Source of the DNA: Dallia pectoralis
Lineage: Eukaryota > Chordata > Actinopteri > Esociformes > Umbridae
Assembly (NCBI GenBank): GCA_029465975.1
Contig: CM055728.1
Location: forward strand, 4,970,535 to 5,034,534
DNA length: 64,000 bases
Reading direction: 5' to 3'
The position numbers were made by a program, and so were the translations under genes. Shown here in pieces: positions 34,987-48,325 of this stretch. Under the pieces are notes generated by a model. It saw nothing but the letters and a program-made list of their open reading frames with translations, was not told the DNA's origin and ran no database searches. How positions within the stretch are numbered: position 1 is the stretch's first letter; every line of letters starts with the position of its first letter.

Positions 34987-35161
34987 CTACACACACACAC
35001 ACACATACAGCACACACCACACACAACACACACAACACACACCACACACAACACACACAACACACACCACACACAGCACACGCCACACGCCACACCGCAC
35101 ACCGCACACCGCACACAACACACAACACACAACACACACCACACACCACACAACACACACA
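34987..35161. repeat. Complex CA/CACACAA/CACACCA microsatellite
   Basis: Begins 10 bases after the erc2 exon donor. It mixes CACACA, CACACAACA, CACACCA and CACGCCA motifs. Confidence 0.95.
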
Positions 35162-35685
35162 GACCTAAATCCAAAATATCTGTCTTAGTAAGAACTGAAT
35201 ATTAAGTTAATAATATTAGTTATCTGACATGTATGCTTATGCCTTATATAAGTCAGAAACGTGCACACTCAGAAACAGCCAGCTGAGTTGGGCTCCTATC
35301 TCAGCTGTCCTAAGTGCTAAGATTTTACTGAGCTGACAACATTACACAGCCATCATTCCCAGAGCCAGCTTCTGGTGGTCGAATCATCATCATCATCAAA
35401 GAAAAGCAAATCCCCTCTCGCTTTTAGACCTCCCCAACTTTCTTCTCCACTCTTTCATCCTCGCCAACTTTTTGTTTCTATCATTTATATAAAAGACTTT
35501 AGGTTGAATGCTGCTAAATAAGTCGTATTTGATATGTGTGTGAGGTTAGGCTTATTCACACAACACACACAAACAAGAGTCTTTGAGCTCTGTATCATTA
35601 TCATAAGCGCCATCCACCTTCCCCTCAGGACAACCCCTTAAATCCGTGTTGGAAGAAAGCTGAATGAATACGCTGTTGTCATAAT

Positions 35686-35687
35686 GA

Positions 35688-35728
<41 letters not shown>
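35686..35728. repeat. (GT)n microsatellite
   Basis: About 20 GT copies. Confidence 0.95.
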
Positions 35729-36038
35729 TGGACAAAGCAGCTTGGGGGCTGTCACTATCAGGTGTGCTGTCCGGATCATCTTCATTTAATAGGGACTCTG
35801 CTATTATATTGATTATATATTGTGATTATCATAAGAATCATTTTATAATAAAATTATATTTTAGGGGACATTTTAATATATAATTATATATAAATACGTT
35901 GTAATGTTAAAACAAGAACATTTGCTCTGTGGTATACAAATTCAGAGCTAGCACAGTTGATCTCAATTTTGTATGACTTTAGCATGAGTAAAGGCTCTAG
36001 GTGAAATTAAAAGAGAGTTATTATTTTTTTCTTTTCAG

Positions 36039-36086
36039 GATGACGATGCCCTCATCCAGATAAATGATATATTATTATACGAGTAA
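36039..36086 (+). CDS. Possible alternative last exon of erc2
   Basis: A strong pyrimidine tract and AG acceptor (TTTTTTTCTTTTCAG, ending 36038) precede an in-phase reading DDDALIQINDILLYE and a stop. The exon at 44438 starts DDEEGIWA in the same phase, so both would follow MDQ. If used, the protein would lose the GIWA motif that binds the RIM PDZ domain. A Rex3 copy begins only about 80 bases downstream, so the exon's own 3' UTR and poly(A) signal are not obvious. Alternative explanation: chance resemblance or a decayed duplicate of the last exon. No expression evidence is available here. Confidence 0.3.
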   Translation, partial: DDDALIQINDILLYE

Positions 36087-36164
36087 TTTTATCTATCTAT
36101 GATATACTTTACAGTCAAGTTATATTACTTTTAATACGATTTTTATCTTATCAAAATTTTATGC

Positions 36165-37640
36165 CACTAAAAACCGTTCGGCACCTCAGAAGGGGAAAAC
36201 GGGGAACTATCCAAGCTGTGTACAGTAAGGATGGGACACTGTTGACCTCAAATGATGATCTGATTGGGCGGTGGAAAGAGCATTTTGAGGAGCTCCTGAA
36301 TCCGACCTACACGCCCTCTAGTACAGAGGCAGAGCTGGAGGCTGATGGAGGGTCATCGTCAGTTTCCCTGGGGGAGGTCGCTGAGGTAGTCAAACAACTC
36401 CACAGTGGCAAAGCCCCAGGGACTGATGAGATTCGTCCAGAAATGCTAAAAGCTTTGGGTGGGGAAGGGCTGTCTTGGTTGACACGCCTCTTCAACATTG
36501 CATGGAAGTCTGGGACAGTGCCAGAGGAGTGGCAGACCGGGGTGGTGGTTCCCCTCTTTAAAAAGGGGGACCAGAGAGTGTGTGCCAATTACAGAGGTAT
36601 CACACTCCTCAGCCTCCCTGGTAAAGTGTACTCCAAAGTGCTGGAAAGGAGGGTTCGGCCAATAGTCGAACCTCAGATTGAAGAGGAACAATGCGGTTTT
36701 CGTCCTGGCCGGGGGAACCACGGACCAGCTCTTTACTCTCGCAAGGTTCCTGGAGGGGGCCTGGGAGTATGCCCATCCAGTCTACATGTGTTTTGTGGAT
36801 CTGGAGTAGGCGTATGACCGGGTACCCCGGGATAGTTTGTGGGAGGTGCTGCGGGAGTATGGGGTGAGGGGGTCTCTTCTCAGGGCCATCCAATCTCTGT
36901 ACGCTCAAAGCATGAGCTGTGTCCGTGTTCTCGGCAGTAAGTCGGATTCATTCCCGGTGGGGGTTGGCCTCCGCCAGGGCTGCGCTTTGTCACCAATCCT
37001 GTTTGTAATATTCATGGACAGGATATCAAGGCGTAGTCATGGGGGGGAGGGGTTCCCGTTCGGTGGGCTGATGGTCACATCACTGCTTTTTGCGGATGAT
37101 GTGGTCTTGATGGCCTCATCGGTCGGTGACCTTCAGAACTCACTGGATCGGTTAGCAGCCGAGTGTGAAGCGGCTGGGATGAGGGTTAGCACCTCTAAAT
37201 CTGAGGCCATGACTCTCAGCAGGAAACCGGTGGAGTGCCTACTCCGGGTAGGGAATGAATCCTTACTCCAAGTGAAGGTGTTCAAGTACCTCGGGGTCTT
37301 GTTCGCGAGTGAGGGAACAATGGAGCGGGAGATTGGTCGGAGGATCGGAGCAGCGGGGGCGGTGTTGCATTCGCTTCACCGCACCGTTGTGACAAAAAGA
37401 GAGCTGAGCCGGAAGGCAAAGCTCTCGATCTACCAGGCAATCTTTGTTCCTACTCTCACCTATGGTCATGAAAGCTGGGTCATGACCGAAAGAACAAGAT
37501 CGCGGGTACAAGCGGCCGAAATGGGTTTTCTCAGAACGGTGGCTGGCCTCTCCCTTAGGGATAGGATGAGAAGCTCAGTCATCCGAGAGGAACTCGGAGT
37601 AGAGCCGCTGCTCCTTTGCGTAGAAAAGAAGCTTTATTAG
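36165..37640 (+). pseudogene. Rex3 (RTE clade) LINE, truncated at both ends
   Basis: The + strand starts at CCACTAAAAACCGTTCGGCACC in the endonuclease-RT linker and covers most of the RT. It has IGRWKEHFEELLN, NYRGITLLSLPGK, CGFRPGRG, a long open piece 36837-37640 with GVGLRQGCALSPILF, LLFADDVVLMASSVGD and the C-terminal EFKYLG-like segment. It then stops at LLLCVEKKLY near 37640. Two lesions divide it: an extra G in the run near 36711 shifts the frame, and a TAG replaces the Lys codon before AYDRVP near 36807. It lies in the last erc2 intron in the same sense as the gene. It carries the 54-bp segment (WEVLREYGVRGSL) once only. Confidence 0.92.
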
Positions 37641-39860
37641 CTGCTTCTGTCACTTTAAGGCCTCAGGGTCGGAACTCAAGTGCGCTGGGCAAAACCGTCT
37701 CAAGTTCAATCTAGAATGAAGTGAAGAGTGGAGGCGATTGATTGGTTGATGCGTATATTCTAATAAGGTGCAAACAGCCATCATCTGATACGTGCAGCAG
37801 CAGGTCGGTCGTTCACAAGTTAAATATAGAATAAATGTATTTGATTGGTATATCAAATTAAAACGTGACGTTTCAATTCACCATGCCCTGCTGTCCACGG
37901 GGGTTTGATTGACAGGCGACCTGACCAATCATAACGCCGAATACGCAATTTTGTCCGACAACAAAGCAGTCAGTGGATTAACGTCAATGGACTTGAACTT
38001 GAAAAAAGGTATTGTTTAAATGACAATATTTGAAAGTTGAGACTTTGTTTCATATCAACAGTAAGCTGCTCTGAGTTCTCTCTTGTATGTTGGCGTGTAG
38101 TCACTCAGTGTAACGTTAGTCTTTGCCCTGCGATGTGTTTTTCACTGCGTGAGTGAGAACATGGATGTGCGTGACTCGTGAAGCCGTCTGGCTTGTCACA
38201 CAGAAACTAAAAAAGGCTGGTCTTTGCGAACGGTCACTATAATATTAATGACAATGATTGCATGATAATGCATGGAATATACGGCAAACCGCCACTAAAT
38301 AACAGGGCTAATTTGTGGCGGCGTGGTAAGGCTTTGGCAATCAGATGGCTAGTAATAGTCAATCTGCTCCACAGCCAATCACGGGCCCCCTCCTTGCTCG
38401 GGCCCCGGGGCTTAAGCCCCGCCTAGCCCTATTGTTAATACGGGCCTGCCCTCATCCACAGGTTGGCTGAATGGTTATATCAGTATAAATCATTTGAGTT
38501 ATATCATATGGATTTTGCAGTGTTCAGGTCTCAACTCAATTAAACATCTGAGGGAGATTTTGGACCGGCATACAGTTGCCCTGCACTGATATTGGCTTTT
38601 CTTCACTTTCTTTCAGAAAAACATGCGTGCCACATTTATTGACTCCCGTAGAACTTCTCAATCTAACTATTCTCATTCATATTATAAATTTAGTCCAGTT
38701 TAAAGTTCCGTTTAACAGCTTAAAATGCACATTTCCACAATCACTGCAATAGCATAGCCAGTTCAGACAAAGTCCAAGTGGTCATTGGTCAGCGCTTATC
38801 AGCTGACACCTGGGATTGCTATTACTATTTTATCGTCAGGTTACTCATTCAGTCTGATGTGCGCTGGTCTTTCTAGCATTCGGGAGCGAAACAACCCACC
38901 GCTCCTGCCTTCACCTGAGTAGTCCTGTGTTTCCTTTTCATCAGGGGATCGGTCTTTGGGTTCAAAATGTTTTGGAAACTCTGATCTGACACCACCTACG
39001 TAACAACTAGTTGTTTGAGACGGATGCCATAAAATTGCCATTGCTGTCATCAAACAACATACTGAAGCGTCTACAGTTTGCCAGATGTTACTGGAACTTT
39101 CATTGTGACTGGGTTCTATAATCAGATGAGACCAAAATAGGGCGTATTTTGGAAACAAACACCAGATGTGGGTTTGGCGTAGACTAAAAGTACCTCAAGT
39201 AGCACATTTTCACGTGTTCACTCTCCCGTATAGGGGATTAGTTCTGCTAATGGTTGCCACTGGAACAACATGGTCACAAGACAACAGTTGTGATTTAAAT
39301 TTCCAAAATGGCCACCTTACCTCTTTCCATCAACAAATTGTTAATTCACAACCAACCCCTCAATATGTTGTTATTGTAATATCAAAGCGTGACATCTTTT
39401 TCATGTAAAATGTGCGTTACATAAGTTTGAAAGTGGTTTTGATAGCATGGTGCCCATAATGACATGGTGGACAGATTTCAGGTGCACGATTTGGCTCCAC
39501 AGCGTCACTTTTCCAGTCAGTAGACAGAAATCCAAGTATGCATCTAGAGAACAGAAGATCTGTCAGTACATCTGCACATACAATATAATTGCAATAATGG
39601 TGTTGTCATTGGTAGACAAGATATAGAGACAGGATACACAACAACGCAAAGTTGACAAAAATGATTTATCATGGATAACTGCAGTATATACAATGGCATA
39701 TATATAATGAATGATAAAGAGCACATGAACACATCCTTTGCACGCAGGCACGCACACAAACACAAACATGATAATCATCTATTTCTGTCACCACCTGCAA
39801 ACGTATCATTGTTCTTTAATTCATGTATGATTGGGGAAACTCCAAAATGCATTATTGTGA

Positions 39861-39934
<74 letters not shown>

Positions 39935-40102
39935 GCGTGTGCGTGTGCGTGTGCGTGTGCGTGTGCGTGTGCGTGTGCGTGTGTGTGTACGTGTGTGTGT
40001 GTACGTGTGTGTGTGTACGCGTGTGTGTGTACGCGTGTGTGTGTGTGTACGCGTGTGTGTACGTGTGTACGCGTGTGTGTACGTGTGTGTGTGTGTGTGC
40101 AT
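39861..40102. repeat. Long GT / GTGTGC / GTGTGTAC microsatellite
   Basis: Pure GT (39867-39930), then GTGTGC repeats (39930-39985), then GTGTGTAC/GCGTGTGTGTAC repeats. All six frames stay open over parts of it; none is a gene. Long alternating purine-pyrimidine DNA of this kind can adopt Z-form. Confidence 0.97.
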
Positions 40103-40612
40103 CGCAAGGGGATTTCCAAATAACGAGTTGGAGATGAGTATCAATCAAGTGTTTCCTAAGACACGCGCCACTACAGAATATGTTTTAATCCATTACCTCA
40201 TCTAGCACACGACAGGATAGCCCCACTGTACTGCACATTTTTTACCACATATTTTCTTCAGCTCCAAGATAGTGTTACCTTGAAAAACGCCTTGTCCTTT
40301 TCTTGTGTCTGTCCTGCAATACGCAACCCTCATACTGTGGACTTGTGTACTGGCAGACATCAGTTCCCATTACCTGCAAGTGAATATCCCAGGGTCTCCA
40401 AGCTTGCTACAAATGTTACGGCTGTGAGTTAGAAGCTACTCTAGAGTCAGCACTGTAAATATAACCTCATCCTAGTATCAACTAAATCCAGCCAATTCTC
40501 CATGCTAGAAAGCACATGGTCACCAGTGATGTCAGGCTACTCTGAAAACAGAATGTTTGTGAATGTTAGTGGTTGGTGAGACCACCTGTCTCATCTGTAC
40601 AGCTGCCAATGT

Positions 40613-41078
40613 AGCGATCTCACACAGACCACCTCTCATGTAAATACCAACATAGCGGTCTCACACACAGACCGCCTCTCATATAAATACCAACATAGCG
40701 GTCTCACACACAGACCGCCTCTCATAAAAATATCAACATAGCAGTCTCTCACACACAGACCACCTCTCATGTAAATATCAACATAGCGGTCTCACACACA
40801 GACCACCTCTCATATAAATATCAACATAGCAGTCTCTCACACACAGACCACCTCTCATGTAAATATCAACATAGCGGTCTCACACACAGACCACTTCTCA
40901 TATAGATATCAACATAGCGGTCTCACACACAGACCACCTCTCATGAAAAATATCAACATAGCGGTCTCTCACAGTGACCACCTCTCATGTAAATACCAAC
41001 ATAGCGGTCTCTCACACAGACCAACTCTCATGTAATTATCAACATAGCGGTCTCTCACACAGACCACTTCTCTTATAA
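40613..41078. repeat. 43-bp minisatellite, about 10-11 copies
   Basis: Unit CACCTCTCATGTAAATATCA plus ACATAGCGGTCTCACACACAGAC, with variants in the CA count, GTCTCTC and CATATAAA. Lies in the last erc2 intron. Confidence 0.94.
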
Positions 41079-44000
41079 ATATATCAGTCAATATGGCCTC
41101 CAGCACTTTTTAATAAAGTCATTGTTTATGGACGTGCTTCAAGCTACTTCTCAGACTCTTACCGGTAAATAAGAAAGAAAACAGCCAACCATGTAACTAT
41201 GAATGTTAGTGCTTGGAATCCTTGTTAAGCATTCAGAGAATAACAAAATAAGTAAAAAAGCTAAGCCAGTGGCTGGAAATGCCACCATAAAATGTTACAG
41301 TAGGCCTATGTCTGTAAAAGCTGTGGTAATTCCTTTCTGAATGCTCTGACACCTGAATGAATTAGCTTAGAATGGAAACAATCTGAAACTTTTCAGCATT
41401 CTATAAATAGGGGTGTATGTCCTCGTCGTCTCTGCTCTCTTTATCTCTTTATTGAATAAAATGTATGGACATAATGTAACAATGTGCACATTGCTATAGG
41501 GTAATTTGGAAATAATAAACATTTGCAATATAACAGAATAAAAGTAGCAATATTAATTACGCTTAGTTACGGTCTCAAAACAAAAACATATAAAAAATAG
41601 AGGTCATGTTAATGTCAGCAGCCAGTCTTCTTGACGCTGTACCTCATTTAGTAGCAGGCCTCAATGTGCAGTACTTTCAACCCACTACTGTCTGTGATTC
41701 CTGCCATAAAAGGATGCATTATTCTAATCTGAGAAGTCTTTGAAATCTTGAATAATAGTCTGGAAATGCCACTGACTTGTTTTATATTTCTGACGTCTTC
41801 TCGGCAATTAAAACGTTGTCTTCGCTTTCCGTGTCTCTGTCTTTGGTTCTCTCACTCTCTTTATTCGCTCATACAGTATGTGTCAAACACGGCCTCAAAA
41901 GAAACACCAAACACACACGTTCCCAGCTGCGCGTTGACAGAGGTCACCCCAATCACCTCACGGCTTTTCCTCAAATCAGCAGAGGTCACCGTAGGGTCCC
42001 AAAGGTGTGTCTGTCTGTGTGTGTGTGTGTGTGTCTTATGTGGTGTGTCTGTGTGTGCATGCATGTTTGCATACGCATGTGTGAGGTCAGGTTTGGGTCC
42101 CTGAGGTAAACTGTTTTTCCTTCAAGCCCAGCGTCCCAGTACGCCTTTTATCTCTCTCTTTTATCTGAACGTGATTAATTACACTATTTATTTTTCCTCA
42201 CCACCTCTTCCTCCGTACCTCTCCAGTTCCCCTCCCACCCCACACCCCTCGCTTGGCCCTGTTCCTCCTCTCATCTAGTCTGACTAAATTCTCCTCCTCA
42301 CAGACTTCTTATCATATTCCTTCTATTCTTCCTCCGCCTTCTACTATTTTTCCATCTTCTGGTCCAACTTTCCTACTTCCATCTTCCCTGCTCATCTCCT
42401 CATTGCTGGGTGTCTGGCCATGACCAGTGGTGCACAGTCGCGCTCCATCTAAAAGTGCCTGTGTGTATGATGGTTAGAGGGTGATTGATGATGATGATGA
42501 TGATGACGAAGAAGGTCTGGTCACACCCCAGAGACATAATGCTTTCCAAGGCTGTCAGATGGAGAGATACTATCAGAGCTGTTATAAATAGACCCACACA
42601 CACACCGTTTGTAACAGTCTCTCTCAAACACAAATACACACATCTCCATGACAAGACCATCTTTGTTTTGGGGTGTAATTATAATGTCATTATTCATGGA
42701 CCATCAATACTTATTTTCAATCCAAAATGTTTTAACATTTGTTTCTATGAAGACAGTTAAACTGGATGCTAGACTTGAACACTGTTGATATTGAACTGAA
42801 CATTGACTGACATCTATATTGCAATAAATTTCCCAAATTCAGTTGTATATGGTTGCCCTAAATCGAACAATACGCTTAGAAAATTACCTAACTACCAGCA
42901 TTTTATGATCCTTTAGTTCATATCAGATGTTGTTACGTTATTTTTTAGACATCATTTTATTTATCAATTTTTTTTGAGGAATTGTTAATGTAAAATAAAA
43001 ACTCTCAACAACCTTAAAACAGTGTTCAATTAAACACTTTGATATTGATGATCAGTGGATACCAGTCAGGTCCAATGCCTCAGCTTTATACCGAAACCCA
43101 GACAGGAAGCACACTTTTTTACGATGTTTCAACCTGCTGATTTCATCTTTCAACTAATAGTACTAGTAGCCATCAATTGTCTCATTAACATTTACCTACA
43201 TTAAACTATGCATTTAATTTAAAACATATTTTTTGGGTACAGGCTACAATTAGCCACATGCTTGCAGAAGGTACATTCAGTGTCGATCATTTTTGATTCG
43301 CTGATTAAGCCATTTGTCTTTCTTGCTCAGCTAAGTTGGCTTAGTTTGACAGGCATGTTGCGTCCATGTTGTTGCGATTTAGCTATAGGGCTTCCAGAGA
43401 CCTGGCACCAGATCTCTGTAGGGAACGGGAGAACAGCCACGACATGTTTATCAGAGTTAGAATTACAGGTCTTTCTCTGGTTGTTGACTCTTATTCGGCC
43501 CGTCGACAGTCTGCCTGCTTCAACTTTATGAGGAGTAACACAGCATTTAGGCCTGACTGTATGTGTGTATTTATATGAATGTGTGTACTTGTGTACGCCC
43601 GTGTGTGTTTGTGTCTTTAACCTGACTAGGTTGGCGAGAGGGTATGGGTTTGTTTACCCGGCCTGTCACAGCCACTCACTGAGGCTAGCTCTGTCTGGCT
43701 AATTGACCATAGCATGTGGATGCTGACGGTTCCTGAAATAATGCTCATTAGTATTTAGCATAGCACCTCCATATCCATAAGCTTTTGCCGTAGCCAAGCA
43801 CCTCTATTTCAATTGAGAAGGAACTAGACTATTGATAAATGACGCAGTGCTGACATGCATCAAGACCACATTTAGGCCATTGCAAAATCCACTTAGGCTA
43901 TAGCACTGGTAGCCAACACGGGTCTTCAGGAATTGGACACGTTCTCTCATCAAGCGGGCGACGTGCTGTGAAGCTGCCCTACACCCACTCTGCTGCAGTA

Positions 44001-44437
44001 ATGGTGTTTGTCTATGTAAGTTAGCCTCACTTTTCCCTTGGCTCTGTCTGGATAGACTCAGGCCTGAGAAAACCCCACTGTTTGCTTCATTACAGCGCCA
44101 TGACTGCCTCCTAAAGAAGGGGAAAGGGTCCATTGATATTGTACAGTACACAACTACAGCCAGGCTGAATAAGCAAAACATGCTAGCTTTGATTAGAACT
44201 GGCTGTGTGACTAGCTGTATGGCTAAACACGAATAGGAGCTCTTCTTACAACATGCTCTCACCGCCGTACGTCGGCAGTCAACGTTTGTCTAGGGAGGTA
44301 TTGGAGTCAATATGCCGGGAACCCCATGGTTTTCAGGGATCCACGTCAGGGTTGTTCTATGGATTTAGGGGCAAATGTACAGGTGGTCAATGTTCCGGGA
44401 AATGACATTTGTTGAATCAATTGGTTCTCTCTGACAG

Positions 44438-44464
44438 GACGATGAAGAGGGCATCTGGGCATGA
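44438..44464 (+). CDS. erc2: erc2 last coding exon (GIWA tail)
   Basis: Eight codons, DDEEGIWA, then TGA. The acceptor is TCTCTCTGACAG|GAC, phase 0, matching the donor at 34976. Family knowledge: ERC2 and brain ERC1b end in exactly this acidic sequence plus GIWA, which binds the PDZ domain of RIM at the active zone. Too short to be found by an ORF search, but the splice site, phase and identity agree. The 3' UTR follows; possible poly(A) signals (AATAAA) lie near 46976 and 47188, and I cannot choose between them. Confidence 0.95.
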   Translation, partial: DDEEGIWA

Positions 44465-44761
44465 CCTCTACCAGTGGAACGAAACAGCCAATCGTGAGCG
44501 GTGAGTGACAGACTCCTTTCAACTTCTCTATCATTTTTGTCATAGCTGTCTAACCGTTTGCTTATTACACTTAAGACACTGAACCAGGGGTTTTGGCGAG
44601 ACTACCACCAGTGAAGGTGAATGGGTTATACACAGGCAAACGGCACTAGAATTTGAGAGTCATAAACACAGCACCTAGTGATTGTATGTTTTAGTTGTGA
44701 CCACAGTAATCACAATATATAGTTCAGCTTTAGAGGAGAATGGGTATTGGAGAATGTAGTA

Positions 44762-44841
<80 letters not shown>

Positions 44842-45527
44842 ACTGAGCTTATGTGTTGTTTAGTAGTTGCAACACATGGCTGGGGTTTCTGTATAGCATT
44901 TTCAGGGGTTCCGCATTGATAGAGTTGTCATGAAAGTTTATGGTTCTGTTACTCTGCAGAGGCTGTGGTTGATGTACAGTATTTCTGCTGAGCCGGCTGT
45001 GTGTGACAGTAGAGTGTGTGTTAGTGTGTGATATTAATCCTAAACTGTGTTCACCAGCCGACCAGTCTGCAGTCGGGCTCTACGGTGATAAAAACGACAA
45101 GATTGAGAATAACCAGAGATGGACAAGTCCCTCTATTTCTTTCTTCTCTCTTTCTCTCCCTCTGTTTTTCAAACACACAAACGCAGGCCAGTAAAGTTTT
45201 ACCGTAGTCCCTGACTCTGGTGTGCAGGGTTGCTTAATTAGAACGGTACACAGCACAGTTGTGAAGCTTTTTTTTTTTACTGAAAAAGCATTAAGTGAAG
45301 AATGCAGAACCATAAAGGCTAATTCCTGTGTTGCTCTTTTATATCAGAGCCCCCCGTAGACTCAGGATGTCTTTGAAAAAACAGACCACTGCGGTAAAAT
45401 AAGATTGTGTGAGTACCTGGTGTGTGTAGGTGGACAGATGTGTGTGTGTGTTGTCCATATTATCCCTACACTGCAGATGGACCATGCGGTACCCTTTAGC
45501 TCAAGTGTGTGCATTACGGATGGTTGT

Positions 45528-45562
<35 letters not shown>

Positions 45563-45875
45563 CACTGTGTCGGTCCAGACCAGACTACATGTTTTAATCC
45601 ACTCCATGTGTTACAGAGAATGTGGCAGTGTCAAGATTCACGTAAAGAAAGCTACTTCTCTCTGCCTCCCTCCATATCTCTCTCTCTTTCTCATTCCTCC
45701 CAGTTCTCTCCATCTCCACATAATTCCTCCATTTTCCTACCAGTGAGTTTTCATCATGAAACAGGAGCTTTGTTCACCAGTAACGTCTCTCCAATCAGAT
45801 AGTATTTAAATTGGTGGGTTTCTACCTTTTTTCATTTGTGGGTCGCAGTAACAGAAGCCATAACTAAGAGTTGTC
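44465..45875 (+). other. Probable erc2 3' UTR or downstream flank
   Basis: Sequence after the erc2 stop. It holds a (TG)n run of about 38 copies at 44766-44841 and another GT run at 45525-45560. No further exon is recognised. Confidence 0.5.
44766..44841. repeat. (TG)n microsatellite
   Basis: About 38 perfect TG copies, some 300 bases after the erc2 stop codon. Confidence 0.97.
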
Positions 45876-46335
45876 CAACCCCATACCTGGAGAGCTACCC
45901 TCCTCTGGGTTTTGGTTTAACCCCGTTCCTGGAGAGCTACCCTCCTCTGGGTTTTGGTTAAACCCCGTTCCTGGAGAGCTACCCTCCTCTGGGTTTTGGT
46001 TTAACCCCGTTCCTGGAGAGCTACCCTCCTCTGGGTTTTGGTTTAACCCCGTTCCTGGAGAGCTACCCTCCTCTGGGTTTTGGTTTAACCCCGTTCCTGG
46101 AGAGCTACCCTCCTCTGGGTTTTGGTTTAACTCCGTTCCTGGAGAGCTACCCTCCTCTGGGTTTTGGTTTAACCCCGTTCCTGGAGAGCTACCCTCCTCT
46201 GGGTTTTGGTTTAACCCCGTTCCTGGAGAGCTACCCTCCTCTGGGTTTTGGTTTAACCCCGTTCCCGGAGAGCTACCCTCCTCTGGGTTTTGGTTTAACC
46301 TCATTCCTGGAGAGCTACCCCCCCCCGCTGGGTGT
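45875..46335. repeat. 42-bp minisatellite, about 11 copies
   Basis: Unit GGAGAGCTACCCTCCTCTGG plus GTTTTGGTTTAACCCCGTTCCT. At 14 codons it stays open on both strands (repeats of GELPSSGFWFNPVP on +, GSSPGTGLNQNPEE on -). The 159- and 166-residue frames are artefacts of this periodicity. Confidence 0.95.
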
Positions 46336-46339
46336 TTGT

Positions 46340-48325
46340 CCAAACCCGAATGTAGTATGTATATTATTTAAATGGCAAAATAATAGGATTAATATATATA
46401 AGGCTGCTTTTTAAAATCGTGGTCTAACATTTCATAATAATACATTGTATTTCCTAATCTTTTTTTTCATCATAACATGTGTTTACTGAAATCATGGCCT
46501 TTTCATGATATCATGACTTATTTCATTATTAAATGACTTATTTGAACATAGGATGCCATATTTCAACATTTCATGACTTATTAGCTAATGCTTTAAGATT
46601 GATTGCTTAATCTTGTTGAGTTTTAATGTTGTACTATAGCAACTGATGGTCTCACATTATCTTCTTATATTACCTTCTAAAAATATTTCCTATTATTGTG
46701 GCATTAACATAATATTTATATTATTACTATATTATTTAACTATTACCTTCCACCTTTTCATTGTAAACTGTAGCACCAACAGTATTCTGCTCTGCAAAGA
46801 TTAGCCTTGGTGCACCCCTTTATATGCTTTTAATTTGCCTATAATCACTTTATTTTAATTAAATATCTTTTGTGAATTAGAAAAGTACCCTGGTATGAAG
46901 AGTCTTAATACCTGTGGTTGGAAACAATTCCCCTATTACCTTAAAATGTCGGTGTCTCTTATCCCACCCTAATAGAATAAACCAGGTCAATTAGCCCTTA
47001 ACACTTAGTAGCATAGCAGTTAGCGTTATCAGCACTCATCTATCCTCTGCTGTTATTCTGGTGGCGCTAGGCACACGTGTGGCTAACGTTTATTAGCCTT
47101 TCTCTATGGAGTAACACATGGGAGCCATTTAGCGGTGTCTAGCTGTGGCACAGCAAGGCTGTGCCTAATCCACATATCCTGTCTCAGAATAAACAGTCTT
47201 TAATATGAAAAAACAGAGATGACAAAACTAATAGACACAAGCGTGCGCACTCTTGCATGCGTTTATGTGTCTGCGATATTTTCCATTGTTATGAATTAAT
47301 TCAAAAAAATAAGTAAACACCGTCTGAGTAGGTTCAGTGGGACAGTTGGTTCTGATTGGTGGTTTGGTGTCCGTTCCTCCTTGTGTTTATCCTGAGTGTT
47401 GTGTTTTCCCTATTGGCCTGCAAATCTCCCTGTAATGAAATAACAATGTCACTCTGGATGGGAGGTGCCGGAAAAACAATGGGGGGGAAGATAGAATGAG
47501 GCACTGTGGGTGGGGGAAATATGTTTTCTGAAAACATTGAGCAAATCAGCATCAGAATAAGCTTTTAATCGCTTCTTTAATGTCTGCATACTCAGACCTT
47601 CATTTGGTATAATTGTCCAGCTACTTGTCTTAAATATAAGGTGAAATTCACATAATCCAGTCAAAGTTGACAATTATTCATGTGTGGTGAGCATGTGAAG
47701 GGAAATGAGTGGTATTTAAAATACACACGCATTTACAGGTGGTTTGTACATTTAAGGTATCAGTATAGTGAAATGAGCTCCACATCTTCCCAAAAATGAA
47801 AAGACATATTGAGAGGATATTTGTACAGACTAAATAGTTTCAAAAAATGTATACAGTCCTTCTTTTATATGAACGCTTATGCAGCTTTTGTCTGTGTCCT
47901 GTGTTTAGCTAACTTGGTGCTCAGCGGAGATCTTTGGTTGCCACTCATCCGTTCCATGAGAGGTCAGAAGAGGTTGTTGACCCTGGCCATCCCTCAGCGG
48001 CTTGTCAGCTTGGCTAGGGTATGGGGTCAAGGGTTATATCACTATGCTCTAAGGTCGAAGGTTATATCACAATCCCAAAAAGAGTAACTTACCTCAGAGG
48101 GGTCCAGGCATAAATGCACCCGAGTCTCTAACAGGAAAGAGGACTTTGGTGTGTGTTAACTAACACCTAATATAAAGATGAGCCTAAGTACGATTTTAAA
48201 AGAAACGTGCGTAACAAATGCTCACGTCAGCTTTTAAAAGAGAATCGCTCGCCTTCTATCTCTACGTAATCCAATATTGTGCCACATTATCGAACACTTT
48301 ATCCACCAAAACTGATCAACTTTTA
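46340..48325. other. Non-coding stretch, nothing recognised
   Basis: AT-rich flank with no convincing exon. AATAAA near 46976 and 47188 might serve erc2. Confidence 0.5.

Larger units (their letters stand above)
34977..44437 (+). other. erc2: erc2 last intron
   Basis: 9.5-kb GT...AG intron between the His-rich exon and the last coding exon. It contains a possible alternative last exon, a truncated Rex3, a long GT tract and a 43-bp minisatellite. I recognise nothing in 37650-39850 except generic repetitive-looking GC-rich text near 38390-38450, and nothing in 41100-44430. Confidence 0.8.

Noticed and set aside
35552..35785. A coding exon spanning the GT tract near 35700
   Set aside because: No splice-site support and no similarity; contains the microsatellite.
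39775..40205. Cys/Val- or His/Thr-rich proteins in GT/CA tracts
   Set aside because: Low-complexity translation of a microsatellite, open in many frames at once.
45864..46371. Two overlapping protein genes of about 160 residues
   Set aside because: A 42-bp repeat keeps both strands open; the predicted proteins are pure repeat.
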